In this document: positions 1 through 5,777 of the stretch, piece after piece
Numbering within the stretch: position 1 is the first letter of the stretch
Layout of the letters: every line of letters begins with the position of its first letter
NCBI GenBank assembly: GCA_021790375.1
Contig: JAJYEB010000107.1
Span: forward strand, 1-6,706
Length of the DNA stretch: 6,706 nt
DNA from: Chloroflexota bacterium
GTDB taxonomy: Bacteria; Chloroflexota; Limnocylindria; Limnocylindrales; CSP1-4
Direction of reading: 5' to 3'
Made by a program: the position numbers and the translations under genes
The notes under the pieces: model-generated
Database searches by the model: none
Told to the model about the DNA's origin: nothing
The model's input: only the letters and a program-made list of their open reading frames with translations

Positions 1-2
1 CG

Positions 3-131
3 TTCGGCGGTTACGAATCGCTCCAGCTGGAGCTGATCGACGCGGCAACGGCCGTCGCACCGGCGTCGCCCGGCGTCACGCCGCCGGGTCTGCGAACCGC
101 GGGCACTGCGGCCGGGGCCGGCGCGGCATGA
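3..131 (+). CDS. C-terminal fragment of an upstream gene, possibly RecJ exonuclease
   Basis: An open frame enters from the left edge and ends at a TGA at 129-131, leaving 42 residues. The visible protein begins FGGYESLQLELIDAA and then becomes an Ala/Pro/Gly-rich tail of about 27 residues. The F-x-G-x-x-S-L-Q-L-x-(I/L)-D pattern resembles the last strands of the OB-fold that closes RecJ, the 5'-3' single-strand DNA exonuclease of recombination and mismatch repair. This rests on a very short match, and other OB-fold proteins could end similarly. The stop overlaps the next start codon as ATGA (128-131), so the gene is probably co-translated with the propeller protein downstream. That this is the end of a real gene is fairly sure; the RecJ identity is tentative. 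Confidence 0.5.
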   Translation, partial: FGGYESLQLELIDAATAVAPASPGVTPPGLRTAGTAAGAGAA

Positions 132-1432
132 GCGGCAGCAGGCGGCCGCCGCGCGACGGCGAACGGCCGCGGGTCGCGTTCAGGGGCCCGACGCCGGGGG
201 TCGCGTCGATCCTCTCGCTGGTCGGCCTGCTGCTGGTGGCCGTGCTCAGCTTCGGGCTGCTGGGTGGCTCGGTGCCGTCGCTGGTACCGATCCACAAGCT
301 CAACCCGGGCGACGTCGCGGGTCGCACCCCCAACCCGGTCGTGGTGTACACGCCCGTGCCGGTCGCGCAGCCACCGCACGTGCTCGGCACGATCCTCTTC
401 GTGAAGGCCGGCAACATCTGGTCGGTGAGCGGCAATGACCAGCTGACCCAGATGACCTCGAGCGGCACGGACCAGTCGCCGACCTGGTCTCCCGACGGCT
501 CCACGATCTACTTCATCCGGGTGATCTCGAAGAAGACGCAGGTACCCTGCCAGTACATCGCCGCCGGCGGGTGCGTGCCGGGTTCGGACGTCAACTACAC
601 GCTCGAGTACCCCGTGCTCTCCCGCATGGCCTCGACCGCCGGCGCCCCCGCGACGGCCATCCAGAGCGGCCTCTACAACCTGCCGGCCGGCGGACAGTAC
701 TTCTACGGGATCTGGCAGCCGGCGCTCAGCCCGAACGGGAAGACGTTCGCGCTGGTCAGCGATTCCTCCAACCCGTTCACCGACAGCGTGGCGCTCTCCC
801 TTCTGCCGGTGGGCGGGGGCCAGGTGACGCGGCTGCCGGTGGGCGAGGCGTACTACTACGGGTTCGGGCTCGGCCACAACGATCCGCAGTGGAGCCCGGA
901 CGGGAGCGTGATCGCGTACACGTACAACGACAAGTCGGGGGCCTATGGCGCGCCGCGGATCGCGCTCTACACGGTCAGGACCAGGACGGCTGCCTTCCTC
1001 ACCCCCAACAACTACGCACAGCCGTCCTGGTCGCCGGACGGCAAGTACCTGGCGGCGGTCCGCACCAGCCCGCGCGGACGCGACATCGTGATCCTCGACG
1101 CGCGGACCGGCAAGCTGCTCGCCCAGCTGACCCACGACGCGCGCAGCTTCGCCCCGACGTGGTCGCCCGCGGGCGACCAGATCGCGTTCCTCCGCGCCCA
1201 GGGCACCACGATCGACCTGGAGCTGCTGACGCTCGGCGGCACGGCACCAGTATTCCGGGTCGCGAAGGAGGAACCGTTGACCTCGCAGAGCCAGCTGGAC
1301 GGGACATCCCGCCCGGCGTGGTTCATCCCCCCGAGCCAGATCCCGACGCCGCCGCCTCCGTCCGCCGTCCCGGCGGCGAGCGCGCCGGGGCTCGGGCCGG
1401 CCTCCTCTGCCTCCTCCTCGGCGGCGCCATGA
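128..1432 (+). CDS. Membrane-anchored TolB/PD40-type beta-propeller protein
   Basis: The protein has 434 residues. A short basic N-terminus (RRPPRDGERPR) precedes one hydrophobic segment at about 26-46, so it is predicted to be a type II anchored protein facing outward. After a Pro-rich linker (about 60-85), the body carries WD40-like (PD40, TolB C-terminal type) blades. These are marked by SPDG turns at WSPDG 120-124, LSPNG 200-204, WSPDG 255-259, WSPDG 301-305 and WSPAG 345-349, with a last degenerate PAW at 396-398. Two cysteines, C141 and C149, sit in an insertion between blades 1 and 2 and could form a disulfide outside the cell. The C-terminus is a Pro/Ser/Ala-rich low-complexity tail from about 400. 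The ATG is chosen because it overlaps the preceding stop; no good ribosome site is visible, which suggests coupling. No catalytic residues are recognised. Propellers of this kind usually bind proteins or ligands, and the specific role is unknown. Confidence 0.85.
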   Translation: MSGSRRPPRDGERPRVAFRGPTPGVASILSLVGLLLVAVLSFGLLGGSVPSLVPIHKLNPGDVAGRTPNPVVVYTPVPVAQPPHVLGTILFVKAGNIWSVSGNDQLTQMTSSGTDQSPTWSPDGSTIYFIRVISKKTQVPCQYIAAGGCVPGSDVNYTLEYPVLSRMASTAGAPATAIQSGLYNLPAGGQYFYGIWQPALSPNGKTFALVSDSSNPFTDSVALSLLPVGGGQVTRLPVGEAYYYGFGLGHNDPQWSPDGSVIAYTYNDKSGAYGAPRIALYTVRTRTAAFLTPNNYAQPSWSPDGKYLAAVRTSPRGRDIVILDARTGKLLAQLTHDARSFAPTWSPAGDQIAFLRAQGTTIDLELLTLGGTAPVFRVAKEEPLTSQSQLDGTSRPAWFIPPSQIPTPPPPSAVPAASAPGLGPASSASSSAAP

Positions 1433-2310
1433 CGCCACCCGGCGGCACGTACCTCGAGCGGCTCGCGGACCGGACGGCGCGGGTCGGCACCGTGCTGTGC
1501 CTTGGCGTCGACCCGGATCCCACGGCGCTTCCGGAGGGGTTCTCGCCGGACCTGCAGGGAGTCGAGCGGTTCGTCCGGATGCTGCTCGAGGCCGCGGTGC
1601 CGCACGTGGCCGCCGTCAAGCCCAACCTTGCCTTCTTCGAGGCGTTCGGCAGCGCGGGCATGGCCGCGCTCGAGCGCCTGCGGGCGCTCGTGCCCCCGGA
1701 CGTGCCGCTCATCGCCGACGCAAAGCGCGGGGACATCGGCTCGACCGCCGCGCGACAGGCCGTCGCGCTCTTCGATCGGCTGGGCGCGGACGCCGTGACG
1801 GTCAGCCCGTACCTGGGACGCGAGGCGATCGCTCCGCTGCTCGACCGACCGGATCGGTACGCCTACGTGCTGTGCCGGACCTCCAACCCCGGGGCGGGCG
1901 AGCTGCAGGACCTGCTGGTCGATGCGGACGCGGAGTTCGCGTGGCCGGCCGAGCCGCTGCACGTGCGCGTGGCACGCCGCGCCCGGCTGTGGAACGAGCG
2001 CCACGGCACCGTGGGCCTGGTGGTGGGCGCCACGGCGCCCCGGGAGCTGGAGGTGCTGAGGCGGATCGCGCCCGACCTCGGGTTCCTGGTGCCGGGCGTG
2101 GGCGCCCAGGGCGGTGACGCGGACGCGGCGCTGGCGCATGGTCCGGCGACTGCCGGAAGCGCCGGGTCGCGCGCCGGAGGGGGCCTGGTGGTGAACGTGT
2201 CTCGCGGAATCGCGGGTGCGGCGACCGGCGCAGCGGATCCCTCCGCGGCCGTCGCGCAGGCCGCCGCCCGCTGGGCGGCCACCCTGCCGGTGCTACAATC
2301 GCTGCCCTGA
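1429..2310 (+). CDS. pyrF: Orotidine 5'-phosphate decarboxylase, group 2
   Basis: This cytosolic enzyme converts OMP to UMP plus CO2, the last step of de novo pyrimidine synthesis. The 293 residues fit the longer group-2 family. Seen in order: GVDPD (26-30), KPNLAFFEAFG (64-74) carrying a conserved active-site lysine, the catalytic DAKRGDIGSTA (97-107, with D97, K99 and D102), VSPYLGREA (125-133), LCRTSNPGA (148-156), VGATAPREL (199-207), the PGVGAQGGD loop (222-230) and the phosphate-gripping VNVSRGI (255-261). A Gly/Ala-rich stretch at 237-251 before the last motif is probably a disordered insertion. The ATG overlaps the preceding TGA (ATGA, 1429-1432); there is no ribosome site, so re-initiation after the propeller gene is likely. 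The same frame stays open far upstream only because GC-rich DNA has few stops. No other pyrimidine gene is in view. Confidence 0.96.
   Translation: MTPPGGTYLERLADRTARVGTVLCLGVDPDPTALPEGFSPDLQGVERFVRMLLEAAVPHVAAVKPNLAFFEAFGSAGMAALERLRALVPPDVPLIADAKRGDIGSTAARQAVALFDRLGADAVTVSPYLGREAIAPLLDRPDRYAYVLCRTSNPGAGELQDLLVDADAEFAWPAEPLHVRVARRARLWNERHGTVGLVVGATAPRELEVLRRIAPDLGFLVPGVGAQGGDADAALAHGPATAGSAGSRAGGGLVVNVSRGIAGAATGAADPSAAVAQAAARWAATLPVLQSLP
2291..2299 (+). promoter_or_regulatory. Candidate extended -10 promoter for tatA
   Basis: TGCTACAAT lies inside the last codons of pyrF. It fits the extended -10 form TGn-TANAAT and is an unusual AT-rich patch in this sequence. It would start RNA near 2306, about 38 bases before the tatA ATG. 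The hexamer 17 bases upstream (CTGGGC) is a poor -35 match, so any promoter would rely on the TG extension. It would separate transcription of tatA and the genes after it from pyrF. Based on motif only. Confidence 0.45.
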
Positions 2311-2343
2311 ACGGGGTAACCAGCCTGAGGAGTCGCGTCGACC

Positions 2344-2667
2344 ATGCCCGACATCGGACCGATGGAGATCATCCTGGTCCTGGCGATCGCGCTGCTCGTG
2401 CTCGGGCCAAGCAAGCTCCCCGAGATCGGCAAGAGCCTGGGCGCGAGCATCCGCGAGTTCCGTAAGGCGACCACGGACGTGCAGGAGTCGATGAGGATCG
2501 ACCCGCCTGCGCCTGCCGCGCCCCCTGCACCTGCCGCGCCTCCTGCGCCTGCCGCCCCGCTGGCGGCCGTTTCGTCCGCCCCCGCGGTCGCGTCCACGCA
2601 GGTGCCGCCGGCCCCCCAGCCCCCGACGCAGTCGCCCGGGTCCGGCGAGCCCCAGGCCGGGGCCTGA
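2344..2667 (+). CDS. tatA: Sec-independent translocase subunit TatA (TatA/TatB-like)
   Basis: TatA forms the oligomeric element of the twin-arginine pathway that moves folded proteins across the membrane. The 107-residue protein has a short N-terminus (MPDIGPME), one membrane helix at about 7-20, the LGPSKLPEIG hinge (20-29) and an amphipathic helix SLGASIREFRKA (31-42). A long Pro/Ala-rich tail from residue 54 is presumably disordered. E8 and the LGP hinge recall TatB, while the LGASI-x-x-F-(K/R)-KA helix recalls TatA. With no second tatA/B gene nearby, one protein may serve both roles (inference). The ATG is preceded by GAGGAG at 2327-2332, 11 bases away, a rather long spacing. Three 18-bp repeats encode part of the tail. 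tatC follows 24 bases later, as expected for a Tat operon. Confidence 0.93.
   Translation: MPDIGPMEIILVLAIALLVLGPSKLPEIGKSLGASIREFRKATTDVQESMRIDPPAPAAPPAPAAPPAPAAPLAAVSSAPAVASTQVPPAPQPPTQSPGSGEPQAGA
2506..2559 (+). repeat. Three 18-bp tandem repeats encoding PAPAAP in the TatA tail
   Basis: Units at 2506-2523, 2524-2541 and 2542-2559 differ at only a few third codon positions, and each encodes Pro-Ala-Pro-Ala-Ala-Pro. The 18-bp period keeps the reading frame. It is likely slippage-prone low-complexity coding DNA in a disordered tail whose length probably varies between strains. No further function is evident. Confidence 0.85.
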
Positions 2668-2691
2668 TCGGCCCCGCGCGCTCGTCTTCGC

Positions 2692-3486
2692 GTGGCTGAC
2701 CTGGAGGCGGTCCGGCCCGGGGACCTTGCGCTGACCGGCGGAGGCGCCCCGCGTGACCCCGCCCCGGCATCGCCCTCGCCCGCCGCCGGCGACCAGGGGG
2801 TCATGAGCCTGGTCGACCACCTGGCCGAGCTCCGCCGCCGGCTCTTCATCTCGATCCTCGCGATCGTGGTGGGTTCCGTGCTCGGGCTGTTCCTCGCTCC
2901 CCGCGCGATCGAGATCCTCAAGGCGCCGATCCCCGGAGCCCTCCGCTTCACGGACCTTGGCGGCGCGTTCTTCATCCAGCTCAAGGTCGCGGTGGTGATC
3001 GGCGTGGTGCTGGCCATGCCGGTGATCCTGTGGCAGCTCTGGCGCTTCGTGGCGCCCGGGCTCACCCCCGAGGAGCGTCGCCTGGCCCGGCCGTGGGTTC
3101 CGCTCGCGCTGCTCTTCTTTGCGCTCGGCGTGGCCGTCGCCTACGTGGTCCTGCCGTTTGCCTCCGCGTTCCTGCTCGGGTTCGCGGTGCCGGGCGTCCT
3201 GGAGCCGCTCATCACGGCCGAGGCGTACTTCGGCTTCGTGACCATGCTCTTCCTGGCCTTCGGGCTCGTCATGGAGTTCCCGATCGTGCTGGTGCTGCTG
3301 AGCAAGGTCGGGGTCATCACCTCGGAGCGACTGCGCAAGAACCGCCGCATGGTGATCCTCGGGATCGCGATCTTCGCGGTGGTCGTGACGCCGGGTGGCG
3401 ACCCGATCAGCCCGAGCGTCCTCGGCACGGTCATGTACCTGCTCTTCGAGTTCAGCATCCGCCTCGTGCGCTGGACCGGGCGGTGA
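2692..3486 (+). CDS. tatC: Sec-independent translocase subunit TatC
   Basis: TatC is the polytopic membrane receptor that binds twin-arginine signal peptides and assembles TatA. From the GTG at 2692 it is 264 residues with six predicted membrane helices (roughly 51-70, 97-118, 134-156, 180-204, 219-234 and 240-257). Conserved parts seen are HLAELRRRL (43-51; E46 matches the signal-binding Glu of E. coli), FVAPGLTPEERRL (119-131; E128 matches E103), FGLVMEFP (190-197; E195) and VVTPGGDPISP near the end. The first 37 residues are a Pro/Ala-rich extension absent from typical TatC. An alternative ATG at 2803 with AGGGGG just before it would give a standard 227-residue protein. I prefer the GTG because the extension has about 86% G or C at third codon positions, but no ribosome site supports it. 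The end and identity are secure; the start is not. Confidence 0.94.
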   Translation: MADLEAVRPGDLALTGGGAPRDPAPASPSPAAGDQGVMSLVDHLAELRRRLFISILAIVVGSVLGLFLAPRAIEILKAPIPGALRFTDLGGAFFIQLKVAVVIGVVLAMPVILWQLWRFVAPGLTPEERRLARPWVPLALLFFALGVAVAYVVLPFASAFLLGFAVPGVLEPLITAEAYFGFVTMLFLAFGLVMEFPIVLVLLSKVGVITSERLRKNRRMVILGIAIFAVVVTPGGDPISPSVLGTVMYLLFEFSIRLVRWTGR

Positions 3487-3494
3487 CGAGCGGC

Positions 3495-3500
3495 GAGGGA
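3495..3500 (+). promoter_or_regulatory. Ribosome binding site deciding the rapZ start
   Basis: GAGGGA lies eight bases before the GTG at 3509, in the short gap after the tatC stop. The rapZ frame is open much further upstream through tatC, so this site together with the conserved protein start fixes the GTG as initiator. Confidence 0.75.
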
Positions 3501-3508
3501 AGCATCAC

Positions 3509-4381
3509 GTGGCCGAGTCGCAGCACGTCGCGGTGATCACCGGCCTCTCGGGCGCCGGCAAGACCACCACCAGCAAGCTCTTCGAGGACCTCGGCTACAC
3601 CGTGGTCGACAACCTGCCGGCGGAGTTCCTGCCGGGGCTCGCGGAGCTGGTAGCGCGGGAGCCGGCCCGGTTCGACCGCGTGGCGATCGTCATCGACGTA
3701 CGCGCGGGCGACGCCCCGGCGGCGTTCGCGGAGACCATGGACGCGCTGCAAGCGCGAGGCCTGCGGCCCCAGGTCTTCTTCCTGGAGGCGCGCGATGACG
3801 TGCTCGTGCGGCGCTTCAGCGAGACCCGGCATCGCCATCCGTTGGGCGGCCACCGCGGGATCGCCGCGTCGATCGCCCAGGAGCGGCTGGTGCTCGAGCC
3901 GCTGCGGGAGTGCGCCGACGCCATCATCGACACGTCCGATCTCTCCGGCCGCGAGCTCCGCGAGCGCATCTTCGGGGCCCTGGAGCTGGAGACGGAACCG
4001 GAGCAGATGACGCTCCAGCTCGTGAGCTTCGGGTACAAGTACGGGCTTCCGGTCGAGGCGGACATCGTCTTCGACGTCCGGTTCATGGAGAACCCCTACT
4101 ACGATCCGGAGCTGCGCCCACTGTCCGGGCTGACCGAGCCGGTCCGTGCTCGCGTCCTGGGGCAGCCGGCGGCACAGCGCTTTCTCGAGTTCGCCGACGA
4201 GTTCTTCGAGTTCGCCCTCCCCGCGTATGCTGCCGAGGGCAAGACACGCCTGACGGTGGCGATCGGGTGCACCGGCGGATACCACCGGTCCATCGTCATC
4301 GCAGAGGAGCTGAAGCGGCGCTGGGTCGAGCGCGGGTACGGTGGCGTGAGCGTCTGGCACCGTGAGCTCGAGCGAGCGTGA
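3509..4381 (+). CDS. rapZ: RNase adapter RapZ / YvcJ family nucleotide-binding protein
   Basis: RapZ/YvcJ proteins bind GTP/ATP. In E. coli RapZ senses glucosamine-6-phosphate and guides RNase E to the small RNA GlmZ, while in Gram-positive bacteria YvcJ's role is less clear (linked to competence and cell envelope). The 290 residues match the family length of 280-300. Seen: Walker A GLSGAGKT (12-19), DNLP (34-37), the Walker B-like VAIVIDVRAGD (58-68), FSETRHRHPL (103-112), SFGYKYGLP (173-181), DVRFMENPYYDPELRPLSG (189-207) and IGCTGGYHRS (252-261) of the C-terminal metabolite-sensing domain. The C-terminus ends HRELERA, without the Lys/Arg-rich tail that E. coli RapZ uses to hold its small RNAs. 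The gene follows tatC by 22 bases and lies just before yvcK and whiA, its usual partners. Confidence 0.96.
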   Translation: MAESQHVAVITGLSGAGKTTTSKLFEDLGYTVVDNLPAEFLPGLAELVAREPARFDRVAIVIDVRAGDAPAAFAETMDALQARGLRPQVFFLEARDDVLVRRFSETRHRHPLGGHRGIAASIAQERLVLEPLRECADAIIDTSDLSGRELRERIFGALELETEPEQMTLQLVSFGYKYGLPVEADIVFDVRFMENPYYDPELRPLSGLTEPVRARVLGQPAAQRFLEFADEFFEFALPAYAAEGKTRLTVAIGCTGGYHRSIVIAEELKRRWVERGYGGVSVWHRELERA

Positions 4382-4385
4382 GGGG
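4380..4385 (+). promoter_or_regulatory. Ribosome binding site deciding the yvcK start
   Basis: GAGGGG overlaps the rapZ stop codon, and its GAGG core ends five bases before the GTG at 4389. It favours that GTG over the in-frame GTG at 4362, which would overlap rapZ by 20 bases and has no ribosome site. An ATG at 4419-4421 is a third option. Confidence 0.6.
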
Positions 4386-4388
4386 GCC

Positions 4389-5777
4389 GTGAGCGAGGCC
4401 GATCGTCCCGGGCGGCGCATGGCGCGGCGGCGAGGGCCGGCGCTGCGGGGGCAGACGCTCCGGGGCGGCCGGCTCCGGTACTGGCTGATGCCCGGCATCG
4501 GGGTGAAGCGCTGGCTCGCGCTGGTGCTGGCGGGCGAGCTGGCGCTCGCGCTGGCGGGCGCCTTCGTGCTCAAGCAGGTGTACCGGGAGATCATCGTGCC
4601 GGGCCCTCTGGAGGGGGTCGTGTACGTCCTCACCCTCCAGTTCCTGCCGTACGGGCTGCGTGCCATCCCGTTCCTGGTCGCCGGTATCGTGGCGTTCTCG
4701 GTGGGCGTGCTGCAGCTCACCCGCACGCTACTGCTCCCGTTCGGCGAGCCGTCCGGCCCGCTCGTGGAGGTCATCTACCAGAAGCGCTACCTGGCCCGGG
4801 GCCCGCGGGTCGTCGCCATCGGGGGCGGGACGGGGCTCTCGGCGCTGCTCCGTGGCCTCAAGGAGCACACCAGCAACATCACGGCCGTGGTCACGGTGGC
4901 GGACGACGGAGGTTCCTCCGGCAAGCTCCGGGCGGAGCTCGGGATCGCCCCCATGGGCGACATCCGGAACTGCATCGCCGCGCTGGCCGACACCGAGCCG
5001 CTCATGACCCGGCTCCTGCAGTACCGCTTCCCGGAGGACGCGGCCCTCGCTCCCGGCCTGGGGGGCCACGCGTTCGGCAACCTGCTGATCGCGGCGATGA
5101 GCGCGATCGAGGACGATTTCCAGGAGGGGGTCCGGCAGTCGAACCGCGTGCTCGCCGTGCGGGGGCAGGTGGTCCCCGCAGCCCCCGTCCCGCTCACCCT
5201 CCACGCCCGCCTCGCCGATGGCTCGGAGATGCACGGCCAGTCATCGATCGCGCGGGCGAACGGGATCGAGCGGGTATGGGTGACGCCGTCCGACGTCGGC
5301 TCCACGGCGGAGGTGCTCGAGGCGATCGCGGAGGCCGACTTCATCGTGATGGGGCCGGGCAGCCTCTACACGAGCCTGCTGCCGAGCCTGCTGATCCCCG
5401 AGGTGCGCGACGCCGTGGCCGCTTCCCGCGCACTGCGCTGCTACGTGTGCAACGTCGCGACGCAGGTTGGGGAGACGGAGGGATACGGGCTGGCGGCGCA
5501 CCTCGCGGCGCTGACGCTGCACGTGGGCCCGGGCCTCGTGGACGTGGTGCTGGCCAACGACGACTTCAGCGCCGTGCCTCCCGTGGACGGCCTCGGCCAG
5601 CCGGTGCGCCTGGACTGGGTGCGGCCGGCGGGCGGTCCGGGCCTGGTCACCAGGCATGTCGTCGACCCGCAGAACGCCCACCGCCACGACTCCGATCTCC
5701 TCGCGGCCGCGCTCATGGACATCCTGCAGGAGCGTGGGCGATCTCGTCCGCTCCTGCACGTGGCCAGCACGGCATGA
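4389..5777 (+). CDS. yvcK: YvcK/CofD-family gluconeogenesis and morphogenesis factor with N-terminal membrane domain
   Basis: YvcK proteins (CuvA in mycobacteria) bind UDP-GlcNAc and are needed for cell shape, peptidoglycan synthesis and growth on gluconeogenic carbon. The fold is shared with CofD. The protein has 462 residues from the GTG at 4389. The first ~135 are an addition to the soluble ~320-residue form: a basic N-terminus, a helix at about 41-61, and a second hydrophobic span at about 87-112. The core starts at RVVAIGGGTGLS (140-151), followed by TVADDGGSSG (169-178), PMGDIRNC (188-195), GGHAFGNLLI (225-234) and MGPGSLYTSLLP (321-332), all family signatures. CNVATQ-x-GET (354-363) precedes the C-terminal part. 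Both helices suggest that the catalytic-like domain is held at the inner face of the membrane, near cell-wall synthesis (inference). It lies seven bases after the rapZ stop. Its stop overlaps an ATG as ATGA (5774-5777). Confidence 0.95.
   Translation: MSEADRPGRRMARRRGPALRGQTLRGGRLRYWLMPGIGVKRWLALVLAGELALALAGAFVLKQVYREIIVPGPLEGVVYVLTLQFLPYGLRAIPFLVAGIVAFSVGVLQLTRTLLLPFGEPSGPLVEVIYQKRYLARGPRVVAIGGGTGLSALLRGLKEHTSNITAVVTVADDGGSSGKLRAELGIAPMGDIRNCIAALADTEPLMTRLLQYRFPEDAALAPGLGGHAFGNLLIAAMSAIEDDFQEGVRQSNRVLAVRGQVVPAAPVPLTLHARLADGSEMHGQSSIARANGIERVWVTPSDVGSTAEVLEAIAEADFIVMGPGSLYTSLLPSLLIPEVRDAVAASRALRCYVCNVATQVGETEGYGLAAHLAALTLHVGPGLVDVVLANDDFSAVPPVDGLGQPVRLDWVRPAGGPGLVTRHVVDPQNAHRHDSDLLAAALMDILQERGRSRPLLHVASTA

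Noticed and set aside
571..1428. N-terminal extension of the pyrF frame into the propeller gene
   Set aside because: The extension is an Arg/Pro/Gly-rich shadow of the propeller gene. PyrF homology begins just after the ATG at 1429.
11..1438. 475-codon open frame on the - strand opposite the propeller gene
   Set aside because: The product is Arg-rich low complexity with no motif. The + strand encodes a clear PD40 protein, and stops are rare in GC-rich DNA.
2753..2806. 17-codon frame starting at a GTG after GGAGG and ending in ATGA over the alternative tatC start
   Set aside because: It is too short and lies inside the likely tatC coding region. The fit is easily due to chance, though it would matter if tatC really starts at 2803.
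1012..3065. Long - strand frames opposite pyrF, tatA and tatC (1012-2139, 1863-3065)
   Set aside because: They are mirror frames of well-recognised + strand genes, compositionally biased and without domains or ribosome sites.
3452..4774. 440-codon - strand frame opposite rapZ and the yvcK start
   Set aside because: RapZ motifs on the + strand are unambiguous, and the antisense product has no recognisable features.
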